From assembly GCA_004525155.1 (NCBI GenBank), contig SPDA01000078.1, forward strand, positions 1 through 7,458: 7,458 bases of DNA. The letters are read 5' to 3'. A program made the position numbers and the translations under genes. The DNA is from Spirochaetales bacterium. Its GTDB lineage: Bacteria > Spirochaetota > Spirochaetia > SPDA01. Below, piece by piece: positions 1 through 6,680 of the stretch. Within the stretch, counting starts at the first letter, position 1, and every line of letters starts with the position of its first letter. The notes beneath the pieces are model-generated. The model did no database searches. It worked only from the letters and a program-made list of their open reading frames with translations, and was not told where the DNA came from.

Positions 1-660
1 ATATCGCAGCGCTGCATCCCGAACGGCGAGATAGGACACAACCACACCTGGCTCAAGCTGACGGACATCCGGGGTTATCAGAACGCGCTCATCGACATGA
101 TGGAGGGGGAGCCGAAAATTGACAGGCTTATCGGCATGCTTACCGATTTCAACCTCGGGCTCGTGAAAAACTATCTTGCCTGCAAACAGATCGGCTGGAT
201 GGATTACGCGGAAGATTTAGGGATGCAGTACGGCCCCATGCTCTCGCCGGAGCTGTTCAGGAAATACATCAAGCCTGCCTACGAGCGCATCATGAAACCG
301 GCCAGGGAGGCGGGCGCCATAATCCATGTTCATGCCGACGGCGATATCCGGCTTCTCGCAGACGATCTCATCGACTGCGGCGCGGACGTGCTCAATCTTC
401 AGGACCTGGTAAACGGCATTGACTGGATAGAGAAGCGGCTGAAGAGCAGGGTATGCGTGGAGCTGGACATAGACCGGCAGAGCGTTACCTTTTCCGGAAC
501 GCGGGAACAGATAGACAGTCTCATCCGGGAGGAAGTAAGCCGCCTTGGTTCGAAGGAAGGCGGCCTCATGCTCATCTACGGCCTGTATCCCGGCGTGCCC
601 CTAGAAAACGCCGAAGCCGTCATGGATGCCATGGAGAAGTACGCGGATTACTGGAGTTGA
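1..660 (+). CDS. URO-D/methyltransferase-superfamily protein, 3' part (5' end outside window)
   Basis: The frame is open from base 1, with no stop before the TGA at 658-660, so 219 C-terminal residues are visible and the true start lies upstream. The ATG at 97 is internal, because the codons before it read as family sequence (LTDIRGYQNALIDMM). Seen: the URO-D-like sequence YAEDLGMQYGPMLSPELFRKYIKP, split here as YAEDLGMQYGPML and SPELFRKYIKP; a strand ending in HVHADGD (HADG at 331-342); then GADVLNLQ and a C-terminal IYGLYPGVP loop. Known: this TIM-barrel superfamily holds HemE and the MtaA/MtbA/CmuA methyltransferases, whose HxCG motif supplies zinc ligands. Here the Cys position is Asp, so a classical zinc MT2 methyltransferase is unlikely. 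It is one of the many URO-D-like proteins of unknown substrate and is not a convincing HemE. No terminator separates it from the convergent pilZ-domain gene. Confidence 0.85.
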   Translation: MSQRCIPNGEIGHNHTWLKLTDIRGYQNALIDMMEGEPKIDRLIGMLTDFNLGLVKNYLACKQIGWMDYAEDLGMQYGPMLSPELFRKYIKPAYERIMKPAREAGAIIHVHADGDIRLLADDLIDCGADVLNLQDLVNGIDWIEKRLKSRVCVELDIDRQSVTFSGTREQIDSLIREEVSRLGSKEGGLMLIYGLYPGVPLENAEAVMDAMEKYADYWS

Positions 661-686
661 TTGACTGATTTGAATCCTTAACACAC

Positions 687-1007
687 TCAGGCGGATGCAA
701 AATAACTGTCTATCTTTTTTTGTAAACTTTTCTCAATGTCCCAGAAACTTAAACCCGCTTCATGAAGGTGCTCGGATGCCTGCTTCGACCTCATTACCTT
801 GCCCAGACAATCAAACCGGTCCGATTCTCCGGGAAAGGTGAAGGAAAGTTTGTAAATTTTTCCCTTCTCCAAAGCTTCTTCGGTGATGAGACAAATCCCG
901 CCGGAACTTATGTCCTTTGAGTTGGCGAAACCGTTCTCCTTGTAGTTAACCTGCACCTCCAGCGGCAGCCGCGGAAATTTCCTTTTATCATCGACCTCAT
1001 AAGCCAT
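687..1007 (-). CDS. Single-domain PilZ protein (predicted c-di-GMP receptor)
   Basis: A small cytoplasmic protein of 106 aa that is essentially one PilZ domain. Seen: the RxxxR motif (R9-KFP-R13) near the N-terminus and, after a short strand, the D/NxSxxG motif (D32-ISSG-G37). These are the two signatures that clamp c-di-GMP in this family. The rest is beta-rich, with a C-terminal amphipathic helix (LQKKIDSYFASA). I chose the ATG at 1007 because GAGGA at 1017-1013 lies 5 nt before it, while the upstream in-frame ATG at 1019 (4 residues longer) has no Shine-Dalgarno. The gene is convergent with the URO-D-like gene (26-bp gap) and divergent from lhr. No output domain is fused, so it probably acts by binding a partner, which the sequence does not reveal. 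Both c-di-GMP motifs are intact, so ligand binding is a reasonable inference. Confidence 0.85.
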   Translation of the reverse strand: MAYEVDDKRKFPRLPLEVQVNYKENGFANSKDISSGGICLITEEALEKGKIYKLSFTFPGESDRFDCLGKVMRSKQASEHLHEAGLSFWDIEKSLQKKIDSYFASA

Positions 1008-1012
1008 ATAAT

Positions 1013-1017
1013 TCCTC
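1013..1017 (-). promoter_or_regulatory. Ribosome binding site that decides the PilZ start
   Basis: GAGGA on the minus strand sits 5 nt before the ATG at 1007. It overlaps the other possible start at 1019-1017, which itself has only CGAATCAGCAG upstream. This favours the shorter 106-aa protein. Confidence 0.55.
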
Positions 1018-1087
1018 ATCTGCTGATTCGGACAGTCTGCTCTTCCTCTGCGGTTTGAGGGCAGTTGCCATCTGTCTGGTGCTTTTC

Positions 1088-1115
1088 ATTTTAATACAGT
1101 TATAAAAGTTATGAA
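1088..1115 (-). promoter_or_regulatory. Candidate promoter for the PilZ gene
   Basis: On the minus strand, TTCATA (1115-1110), a 16-bp spacer and TAAAAT (1093-1088) make a weak sigma-70-like pair. Transcription would start near 1080, giving an untranslated leader of about 70 nt. The match is modest and the area is AT-rich, so this is only a candidate. Confidence 0.25.
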
Positions 1116-1201
1116 AGCGGTTCGCCGAAAAAATGCTGCAGGTTCAGGCAATCTGCGGGATGCGCTGAAGACAAGGGTACCCATACGGCTGTCCGCGGAT
1201 G

Positions 1202-1207
1202 TATAAT
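1202..1207 (+). promoter_or_regulatory. -10 box immediately upstream of lhr (possible leaderless transcript)
   Basis: A perfect TATAAT preceded by TG ends 8 nt before the lhr ATG at 1216. A start point about 7 nt after the box would fall at or within a base or two of that ATG. No convincing -35 is seen at the expected position (1179-1184 reads ACCCAT). There is no Shine-Dalgarno before the ATG, which fits leaderless translation. Confidence 0.4.
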
Positions 1208-1215
1208 CCTTCATT

Positions 1216-4200
1216 ATGCCGCTCGAATATTTTCACCCGCTCCTGCGGGAATGGTTTTCCGGCAGGTTTCCCGGTCCCACGGAAGTGCAGGAGCTTGCCT
1301 GGCAGGAAATAATACGCGGAAGTCATGTGCTGGTAACGGCGCCCACGGGCAGCGGCAAGACACTCACTGCGTTTTTGTGGGCGCTGGACAGGCTCATTAC
1401 CGGCGCCTGGGAAGCAGGCAGCCTGCGCGTTTTATACATCTCGCCCCTCAAGGCCCTCAATAATGACATTCAAGCTAATCTGATGGAGCCGCTTGCCGAA
1501 CTGCGGGAACTTTTCCTCTCCAGGCGGCAGCCTTTCCCCGCCCTTGAGGTCATGGTGAGGAGCGGCGACACGCCCGGCCCGGAACGGCAGCGCATGCTTA
1601 AAAAACCGCCGGAAATTCTCATCACTACGCCGGAAAGCCTGAACATCCTGCTGAGTTCGAAACGGGCGCTTTCAATTCTGACGGATCTCAAAACCGTAAT
1701 CCTGGACGAGATTCACGCCGTGGCAGGTTCAAAGCGGGGCGTTCACCTGATGACCGCCGTGGAGCGTCTTACCCTCCTCTCCGGCGAGTTCCAGCGCCTG
1801 GGCGTCTCGGCCACGGTGCGGCCCCTGGATGCTGTGGCAGGATTCATGGGCGGCAGGGAGCAGACGGCGCCGGGGATCTACCGGAACCGCCGGGTCAGCA
1901 TTATCGATGTGCGCGGAAGCAAGGAATATGATGTGATCATAGCGGCGCCGCGGATGGATGCCCCGGTGAAGAGCGCGCCGCCGGTAAATAATACGCCGCC
2001 GGGCGGACCCGCGGGCGACAGCTTCTGGGAACCCTACGTCGGGGAGTTCAGGCGCATCATACGTAAAAACAGGACGACCCTTTTCTTCGTTCCGAGCAGG
2101 CGGCACGCGGAAAAGCTCGCCTTTCTAATCAACAGGGACGAGCCGTCTCTCCTTGCCTACGCGCATCACGGAAGCCTCTCCAGGGAACTGCGGCATTACG
2201 TGGAGGAAAGACTCAAAAGCGGGGACCTGCCTGCCATCGTTGCCACCGGTTCCCTGGAACTCGGCATAGACATCGGACACCTGGATGAGGTAGTGCTTGT
2301 CAAGACTCCCTGGACCGTGGCTTCGGCCATGCAGCGCATCGGCAGGGCGGGTCACAGGGTCGGGGATAAAAGCCGGGCAAGATTTTACCCGGCCGGCGGG
2401 CTTGATTCCCTCAAGGCGGCAGTCATGTATACCGCCGTTCTGGAAAAGGATATCGAGGAGATTGTTCCGGTACGGGAACCTCTAGATGTACTCGCCCAGA
2501 TTATCGTATCCATGACAGGCACGGCCGTGTGGGAGACCGGCGAGCTTTATGATTTTATCCGTACCTGTTCCGGTTTCTCGGGGCTTACAAGGCGTCATTT
2601 CGACCTTGTCCTGAATATGCTGGCGGGAAAATACGCATCCTCCACTCAGAAGGTACTGGAGCCGAGGTTATTTGTGGATTCACTTACAGGTACGGTAAAG
2701 GGGAAGGAGGGAATCCTGACGCTTCTGTATCATTCGGGAGGCACCATTCCGGACAGGGGGTACTTCGACCTGCGCATGAGCACGGACGGGTCTAAAATCG
2801 GCGAACTGGACGAAGAGTTTGTGTGGGAACGGAAAACGGGCGACACTTTTGCCATGGGCACCCAGCTCTGGACCATAATGGATATCGGCGCCAGGGACGT
2901 CAAGGTAATACCCGGCGCGCCTTCACCTCAGATTATTCCTTTCTGGAAGGCGGAAAACCAGTGGAGCGGGTTTCACTTTGCCGGGAGACTGCTTGCCTTC
3001 TGCGAGACCTGGACAGGCAGGACCGGTTCCGCCGAATTCTTCCATTACCTATCAGAGGATTGCCGCATGGAACCGAAAGCCGCGGAGGATCTCATCGTGT
3101 TTCTCCGGAACCAGGAGGATCATACGGGACTCCCGCTGCCCCACCGGCACCAGGCGGTTTTCGAGTACGTTAATGAAGGGACCGGGCTGCCGGACACCCG
3201 GACCTCCGTCCTTCACACTCTCTGGGGGGGCAGGGTCAACCATCCCTTCGGCCTTGTGTTTTCATCCGTGTGGGAGGAGAAATTCGGGTATCCCCTGGAG
3301 GTTTACGCGGACAACGAATGTATCCTGTTTCATCTTCCCCATACGGTTTCGGAGGAAGCCCTTCCGCGGATGATTGCCGGGGAAATGCCCCTTCGTTATG
3401 AAGATATCGCGGCCAGGCTCAAGACAAAACTCGAGGGTACCGAGTTTTTCGGCGCCCGGTTCCGGGAAAACGCGGCCAGGGCATTGCTGCTGCCCAGGGG
3501 CGGATTCGGCAGAAGGCAGCCCCTATGGCTTACCAGGCTCAAGTCGAAGAAGCTTTTTGCCGCAGTAAAGAAATTTGAAGACTTCCCCATAACAGTCGAG
3601 ACCTGGCGGACCTGTCTCAAGGACGAGTTCGACCTTGATTCCCTGGCGCTGGTAACCGCGGAAATAAAAAAGGGACTTATCGCCCTTTCCCAGTGCTGGA
3701 CAAGCTCTCCGTCCCCCTTTGCCAGGAACATTCTCTGGTACAGAACAAACCTGTACATGTACCAGACGGATGAACCCTTCGCAGACGGGACCTCCAGCCT
3801 GTCCGACAGCCTCATCAGGGACCTCATGGCCGGTTCCGGAGACAGGATGCGGATATCCGGGGAACTGGCGGCGGAGGTTCAGATGAAACTGCAGCGAACC
3901 TGGGAAGGGTACGCGCCGGAATCATGGGAGGACCTGGTGTCTTTTACGGAAAGACGGGTTTTCATACCTGAGCCCGAGTGGCAGAGCCTCCTCCGTGCCA
4001 TGGAACGCGATCATAATCTAACGGCAGCGCAGGTGATGGAACACGCGGGACCGCGGCTTGTCAGGCTGCGGAGCCCGGGCATGGAAGGGCCCGTTATCTG
4101 TCATGCGGCGGCGGCTGCGGTTTTGATGAAACTTTTTGCCATGCCGGCGGAACAGACCCTGCTCGAGGCCCCGGCAGCGGGAACACCGGTCAACTTCCGG

Positions 4201-5733
4201 GAACTGCCCGGGGGTGCCAGGGAAGAGCCCTTTTCATCCAGGGGGGAGGCCATTGCCGCCTGGCTCGGCTTTTACGGCCCCCTTCCTGTTTCCCAAGTGG
4301 GCCGGGTTTTCGGAATCGGCACGGCTGAAGGCGACGCCTGGGCGGACCTTTTCAGCGAGGATGACCAGTTTATCGTGGGCACCCTTATGGAAGGCAGCGA
4401 AGAATCCTGCATATGCGATGCGGACAACTGGGAAAGGCTTCTTTACCTTAAGCGGAGGCAGTTCCGGTTTACCGGCGCGCCGAAAAAGCCGGAATTCATA
4501 AGCCCCTTTCTCATGGATTACCAGCGCCTGGGCTGCGGCGGAACGGGCCTCGAAACCCTGGAATCCGTGATGGATCAGCTTGCCGGGTATCCCGCGCCGG
4601 CCGGACTGTGGGAGGAGGAATTTCTTCCGGCGCGTATTGCGGGGTACCGGACCGCCTGGCTGGATCAGCTGTTCCGCGCCTCGGACCTCTGCTGGTTCGG
4701 CACGGGCAGGGGGGCCGTGTCCTTCTCCCTAAGGAGCAACCTTGACCTGTATCTGGAGACCGGGGCACCGAAGAAAGACCTTCTGCCCGATCGCCGGGGT
4801 AAATTCGATCTCTGGGCGGTGAAGGAGCATCTTGGACTTTCCTCGGCCGAAACGGTAAAAGCCCTGTGGAAAGGGAGCTGGCAGGGAGATCTTGCCACTG
4901 ATACCTTTGAAACGGTCCGGAAGGGTATTCTTAACCGGTTCAGGGCGGAAACCTTTTCTGCGGCAGCCGCGGAAGAAAGGCCGCCCGGACCGAAACCGGG
5001 GAGGCGCCATTCGTTGCGTTCCGGTTCAATGGTACGGCTGCCGGCGTGGAAAGCGGGGAGAGACGATAAATCCCACTGGTTTTCGCTCGCAGCAGCCAAG
5101 GCCCCGCCTGTTGCCGGTGATTCACCCCTGGAAGAGCAGGAACTGCTCAAGGACAGGGCGAGACAGCTGCTTCTGCGGTACGGCCTTTTATTCAGGGAGC
5201 TTCTTGAACGGGAACTGCCCGTGTTCAGGTGGAAAACCATGTTTTCTGTCCTCCGGCTCATGGAATTTTCCGGGGAAGCGGTAAGCGGCAGGTTTTTCGA
5301 AGGAATTTCGGGTGTTCAGTTCCTGCATCCGGATGCCCTCGGGCTTTTGTCTGCAGAAGGGACGGAAATACGATGGATGAATGCCTGCGATCCTGCATCA
5401 CCCTGCGGATTAGGCCTCAAGGGTCTGCCTTATACCCTGCCTGCGAGGCTGCCCTCCAACCACCTGGTTTTCCGGGGAAGGGAGTTGATGTTTGTATCCC
5501 AGAGGAAAGGCAGGCACCTGACTTTTTTCTGCAATCCTGAGGACCAGGGCGTTGACGGAGCCCTGGGTTTTTTTGATGCATTGCTGTCCAGGGAATTCAA
5601 TCCGCCGGGCAAAATTATCGTGGAAACCGTCAACGGCATTCCCGTACGGGAAAGTCCTTACGGGAGCTGTCTTGTAACCGCCGGCTTCAAAGCAGGTTTT
5701 GGATCCTTCACCCTCTATAGTCCGGGTTTCTGA
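1216..5733 (+). CDS. lhr: Lhr-type superfamily 2 ATP-dependent helicase, long bacterial form
   Basis: An intact 1505-aa protein, close to the roughly 1500-1540 aa of E. coli and mycobacterial Lhr. Helicase motifs are complete: APTGSGKT (42-49, Walker A), ISPLKALNND (75-84), TTPES (137-141), DEIH (164-167, Walker B), SAT (198-200), FFVPS (290-294), ATGSLELGIDIG (343-354) and QRIGRAGH (373-380). After the RecA domains come a winged helix (about 405-480, with EPLDVLAQIIVSM), the DEAD-associated beta-barrel (with IGELDEEFVWE and PFWKAENQW), and a long C-terminal region of winged helices with FLPARIAGY, LRLMEFSG and VQFLHPDALGLL. Family members are ATP-driven 3'-to-5' DNA translocases that unwind RNA:DNA hybrids and are linked to DNA repair. 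A proline/glycine-rich stretch (about 245-268) between the RecA lobes looks like a loose insertion. An in-frame stop at 1204-1206 leaves 1216 as the first ATG, and the fold begins at once. It lacks a Shine-Dalgarno and appears to be transcribed alone. Confidence 0.96.
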   Translation: MPLEYFHPLLREWFSGRFPGPTEVQELAWQEIIRGSHVLVTAPTGSGKTLTAFLWALDRLITGAWEAGSLRVLYISPLKALNNDIQANLMEPLAELRELFLSRRQPFPALEVMVRSGDTPGPERQRMLKKPPEILITTPESLNILLSSKRALSILTDLKTVILDEIHAVAGSKRGVHLMTAVERLTLLSGEFQRLGVSATVRPLDAVAGFMGGREQTAPGIYRNRRVSIIDVRGSKEYDVIIAAPRMDAPVKSAPPVNNTPPGGPAGDSFWEPYVGEFRRIIRKNRTTLFFVPSRRHAEKLAFLINRDEPSLLAYAHHGSLSRELRHYVEERLKSGDLPAIVATGSLELGIDIGHLDEVVLVKTPWTVASAMQRIGRAGHRVGDKSRARFYPAGGLDSLKAAVMYTAVLEKDIEEIVPVREPLDVLAQIIVSMTGTAVWETGELYDFIRTCSGFSGLTRRHFDLVLNMLAGKYASSTQKVLEPRLFVDSLTGTVKGKEGILTLLYHSGGTIPDRGYFDLRMSTDGSKIGELDEEFVWERKTGDTFAMGTQLWTIMDIGARDVKVIPGAPSPQIIPFWKAENQWSGFHFAGRLLAFCETWTGRTGSAEFFHYLSEDCRMEPKAAEDLIVFLRNQEDHTGLPLPHRHQAVFEYVNEGTGLPDTRTSVLHTLWGGRVNHPFGLVFSSVWEEKFGYPLEVYADNECILFHLPHTVSEEALPRMIAGEMPLRYEDIAARLKTKLEGTEFFGARFRENAARALLLPRGGFGRRQPLWLTRLKSKKLFAAVKKFEDFPITVETWRTCLKDEFDLDSLALVTAEIKKGLIALSQCWTSSPSPFARNILWYRTNLYMYQTDEPFADGTSSLSDSLIRDLMAGSGDRMRISGELAAEVQMKLQRTWEGYAPESWEDLVSFTERRVFIPEPEWQSLLRAMERDHNLTAAQVMEHAGPRLVRLRSPGMEGPVICHAAAAAVLMKLFAMPAEQTLLEAPAAGTPVNFRELPGGAREEPFSSRGEAIAAWLGFYGPLPVSQVGRVFGIGTAEGDAWADLFSEDDQFIVGTLMEGSEESCICDADNWERLLYLKRRQFRFTGAPKKPEFISPFLMDYQRLGCGGTGLETLESVMDQLAGYPAPAGLWEEEFLPARIAGYRTAWLDQLFRASDLCWFGTGRGAVSFSLRSNLDLYLETGAPKKDLLPDRRGKFDLWAVKEHLGLSSAETVKALWKGSWQGDLATDTFETVRKGILNRFRAETFSAAAAEERPPGPKPGRRHSLRSGSMVRLPAWKAGRDDKSHWFSLAAAKAPPVAGDSPLEEQELLKDRARQLLLRYGLLFRELLERELPVFRWKTMFSVLRLMEFSGEAVSGRFFEGISGVQFLHPDALGLLSAEGTEIRWMNACDPASPCGLGLKGLPYTLPARLPSNHLVFRGRELMFVSQRKGRHLTFFCNPEDQGVDGALGFFDALLSREFNPPGKIIVETVNGIPVRESPYGSCLVTAGFKAGFGSFTLYSPGF

Positions 5734-5734
5734 C

Positions 5735-5756
5735 CTTTTCATAACCTGGAGAAAAG
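5735..5756 (+). other. Weak inverted repeat after lhr
   Basis: CTTTTC (5735-5740) and GAAAAG (5751-5756) form a 6-bp perfect, AT-rich inverted repeat 1 nt after the lhr stop, with a 10-nt loop. It is followed by A residues, not a T-run, so it is a poor intrinsic terminator. Nothing better is seen between lhr and the next promoter. Confidence 0.25.
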
Positions 5757-5765
5757 TAAAAAATA

Positions 5766-5853
5766 TATTCTCATCTATTGACAAATTTCTCATTAAGGTA
5801 TATATATTTCTCATTATAGATAATAAAAGTCATAAATGAGAAAATTGAGAATA
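5766..5853 (+). repeat. Five TTCTCA motifs around the lipoprotein promoter (candidate operator array)
   Basis: Three forward copies of TTCTCAT start at 5768, 5787 and 5808, spaced 19 and 21 bp, about two helical turns. Copies 2 and 3 share the 10-mer ATTTCTCATT (5785-5794 and 5806-5815). Two inverted copies, TGAGAA at 5837-5842 and 5846-5851, lie downstream. TTTCTCATT (5807-5815) and AATGAGAAA (5835-5843) form a perfect 9-bp inverted repeat around a 19-nt loop. The copies lie just upstream of the -35, in the -35/-10 spacer, at the predicted start point and in the early leader. That arrangement suggests binding by a regulator, probably a repressor, though the protein is unknown. The spacing and symmetry are directly visible; operator function is inferred. 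Confidence 0.55.
5778..5806 (+). promoter_or_regulatory. Strong sigma-70-type promoter of the lipoprotein gene
   Basis: A perfect -35 TTGACA (5778-5783), a 17-bp spacer and TATATA (5801-5806) as -10 lie in a strongly AT-rich stretch. Transcription should start near 5812-5814, giving a leader of about 75 nt before the ATG at 5888. It is by far the best promoter match in the window. Confidence 0.75.
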
Positions 5854-5875
5854 AATTTATGATTCCGCATCAATC

Positions 5876-5881
5876 AGGAGG
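5876..5881 (+). promoter_or_regulatory. Perfect Shine-Dalgarno of the lipoprotein gene
   Basis: AGGAGG lies 6 nt before the ATG at 5888. This full match, beside a near-consensus promoter, points to high expression. The lhr gene and the HTH-PTS gene, by contrast, have no recognisable Shine-Dalgarno. Confidence 0.85.
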
Positions 5882-5887
5882 AAAGTA

Positions 5888-6508
5888 ATGAAAAATGCGA
5901 CAAAGATCAGTATGCTGATCATGACTGCGGCAGCTTTTGCCATGATATTGGCGGGCTGTGCCAAGGTACCGCAGACCGAAGTGGATGCCGTGAAAACAGC
6001 GCTGGAAGCGGCGAAAGCTGCGGATGCGCAGACTTACGCGCCGGAAAGTTTCACCGCTGCAATGGATGCAGTAACCGCCCTGGACAATGAACTCAAGGCC
6101 CAGGAACAGCTCGGCGCAGTCAAACGGAAGTATGACAAGTCCCTGACCCTTGCCTCGGATGCGAAAGCTGCGGCTGAGAAGGCTGCGGGGGACGCTGAAA
6201 AAGCAAAAGAAGCGATGAAAGCGGAAGTTGCCGATCTGATCAATATCGTAAACGCTCTCATTCCCCAGGCAAAGGAAAGGGTAGCGAAAGCCGCCAAGGT
6301 AAAAGGGATAAAGCTGGACTCCTCCGCTCTCGCCGCACAGCTCGAAACGGGCCTGGCCGCGGTTACGGAAGCCGGGGCGGATCTCAACGCCGGCAAACTT
6401 GCAGAAGCCAAAGCGAAAGTTACCGCTGTTCAGGAACAGCTCGCTGCCGGTGAGGAAATTGTCAAAGCCGCATTGGACGCGGCAGCAAAACCCGTAAAAA
6501 AGAAATAG
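5888..6508 (+). CDS. Ala-rich helical lipoprotein, DUF4398-like
   Basis: A 206-aa exported lipoprotein. Seen: a signal peptide with basic N-terminus (MKNATK), a hydrophobic core, and lipobox LAGC with Cys24 as the lipidated residue. The mature part is almost all Ala, Lys, Glu and Leu in long predicted helices or coiled coil, ending in KPVKKK. Near its N-terminus, TYAPESFTAAMDAV followed by a second helix (KYDKSLTLASDAKAAAEKA) resembles the A..yAPe..aaA pattern of DUF4398-type envelope proteins, common in spirochaetes and other diderms. There are no catalytic motifs. Its role is probably structural, in the periplasm or anchored to the outer membrane; the exact function is not known. The residue after Cys is Ala, not Asp, so an inner-membrane retention signal is not obvious. 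It has its own strong promoter and Shine-Dalgarno and a likely terminator after the stop, so it is probably a single-gene transcript. Confidence 0.85.
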   Translation: MKNATKISMLIMTAAAFAMILAGCAKVPQTEVDAVKTALEAAKAADAQTYAPESFTAAMDAVTALDNELKAQEQLGAVKRKYDKSLTLASDAKAAAEKAAGDAEKAKEAMKAEVADLINIVNALIPQAKERVAKAAKVKGIKLDSSALAAQLETGLAAVTEAGADLNAGKLAEAKAKVTAVQEQLAAGEEIVKAALDAAAKPVKKK

Positions 6509-6538
6509 CCGGGTTTCGCATTATGTACTGTATCTCAA

Positions 6539-6571
6539 GGCCGGAGGGCAATCGTGCCTCCGGCCGGTTTT
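6539..6571 (+). terminator. Likely intrinsic terminator of the lipoprotein gene
   Basis: GGCCGGAGG (6539-6547) pairs perfectly with CCTCCGGCC (6557-6565). The stem can be extended by GCA/TGC with one bulged G, leaving the loop ATCG. It starts 30 nt after the lipoprotein stop. The tail is only GG then TTTT, so it is imperfect as a Rho-independent terminator, but the stem is very stable. Confidence 0.6.
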
Positions 6572-6577
6572 CCGGCC
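6562..6577 (+). repeat. Second hairpin, overlapping the terminator stem
   Basis: GGCCGG (6562-6567), TTTT loop and CCGGCC (6572-6577) form a perfect 6-bp hairpin. It shares bases 6562-6565 with the right arm of the preceding stem, so the two cannot form together. CCGGCC could also pair with GGCCGG at 6539-6544. Whether this does anything beyond stabilising the 3' end cannot be told. Confidence 0.4.
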
Positions 6578-6650
6578 TGGTATTTGCAGAAACCGGAGGA
6601 AAAATCTGCTGAATTCCGTCCTGGGGCTCTGCCGTTTTCCGCACATTATA

Positions 6651-6659
6651 TGGTATAGT
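6651..6659 (+). promoter_or_regulatory. Candidate extended -10 promoter of the HTH-PTS gene
   Basis: TGGTATAGT matches the extended -10 form TGnTATAAT with one mismatch. The -35 region (about 6631-6636, GCCGTT) is poor, as is usual for extended -10 promoters. Transcription would start near 6666, about 15 nt before the ATG at 6681, leaving a very short leader without a clear Shine-Dalgarno. Confidence 0.4.
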
Positions 6660-6680
6660 ACCGCATAGTGGTAAATAAGC

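Noticed and set aside
97..99. ATG at 97 as the start of the URO-D-like protein.
   Set aside because: The frame stays open to base 1 and the upstream codons continue the family sequence, so this Met is internal and the gene is cut by the window edge.
713..722. A T-rich run on the + strand after the URO-D-like gene, considered as a terminator.
   Set aside because: No stable hairpin precedes it, and it lies inside the PilZ coding sequence.
1111..1206. A 31-codon basic ORF upstream of, and in frame with, lhr, ending 9 nt before its ATG; a possible leader peptide.
   Set aside because: It has no Shine-Dalgarno, a promoter-like TATAAA lies too close to its ATG, and its stop falls inside the TATAAT that probably drives lhr. 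Its composition gives no family signal.
4506..4514. A TTTCTCATG match to the promoter repeat inside lhr.
   Set aside because: A single copy, inside conserved coding sequence, with no neighbouring copies; it is expected by chance.
4665..5261. A 198-codon minus-strand open frame inside lhr, along with other long antisense frames there.
   Set aside because: These frames are Ser/Arg/Pro-rich products of the GC-rich codon pattern on the other strand. They lie wholly within the well-conserved lhr reading frame and have no motif.
6034..6411. A 125-codon minus-strand open frame opposite the lipoprotein gene.
   Set aside because: It is the complement of Ala/Glu/Lys-rich codons, giving an Ala/Ser/Phe-rich product with no start signal.
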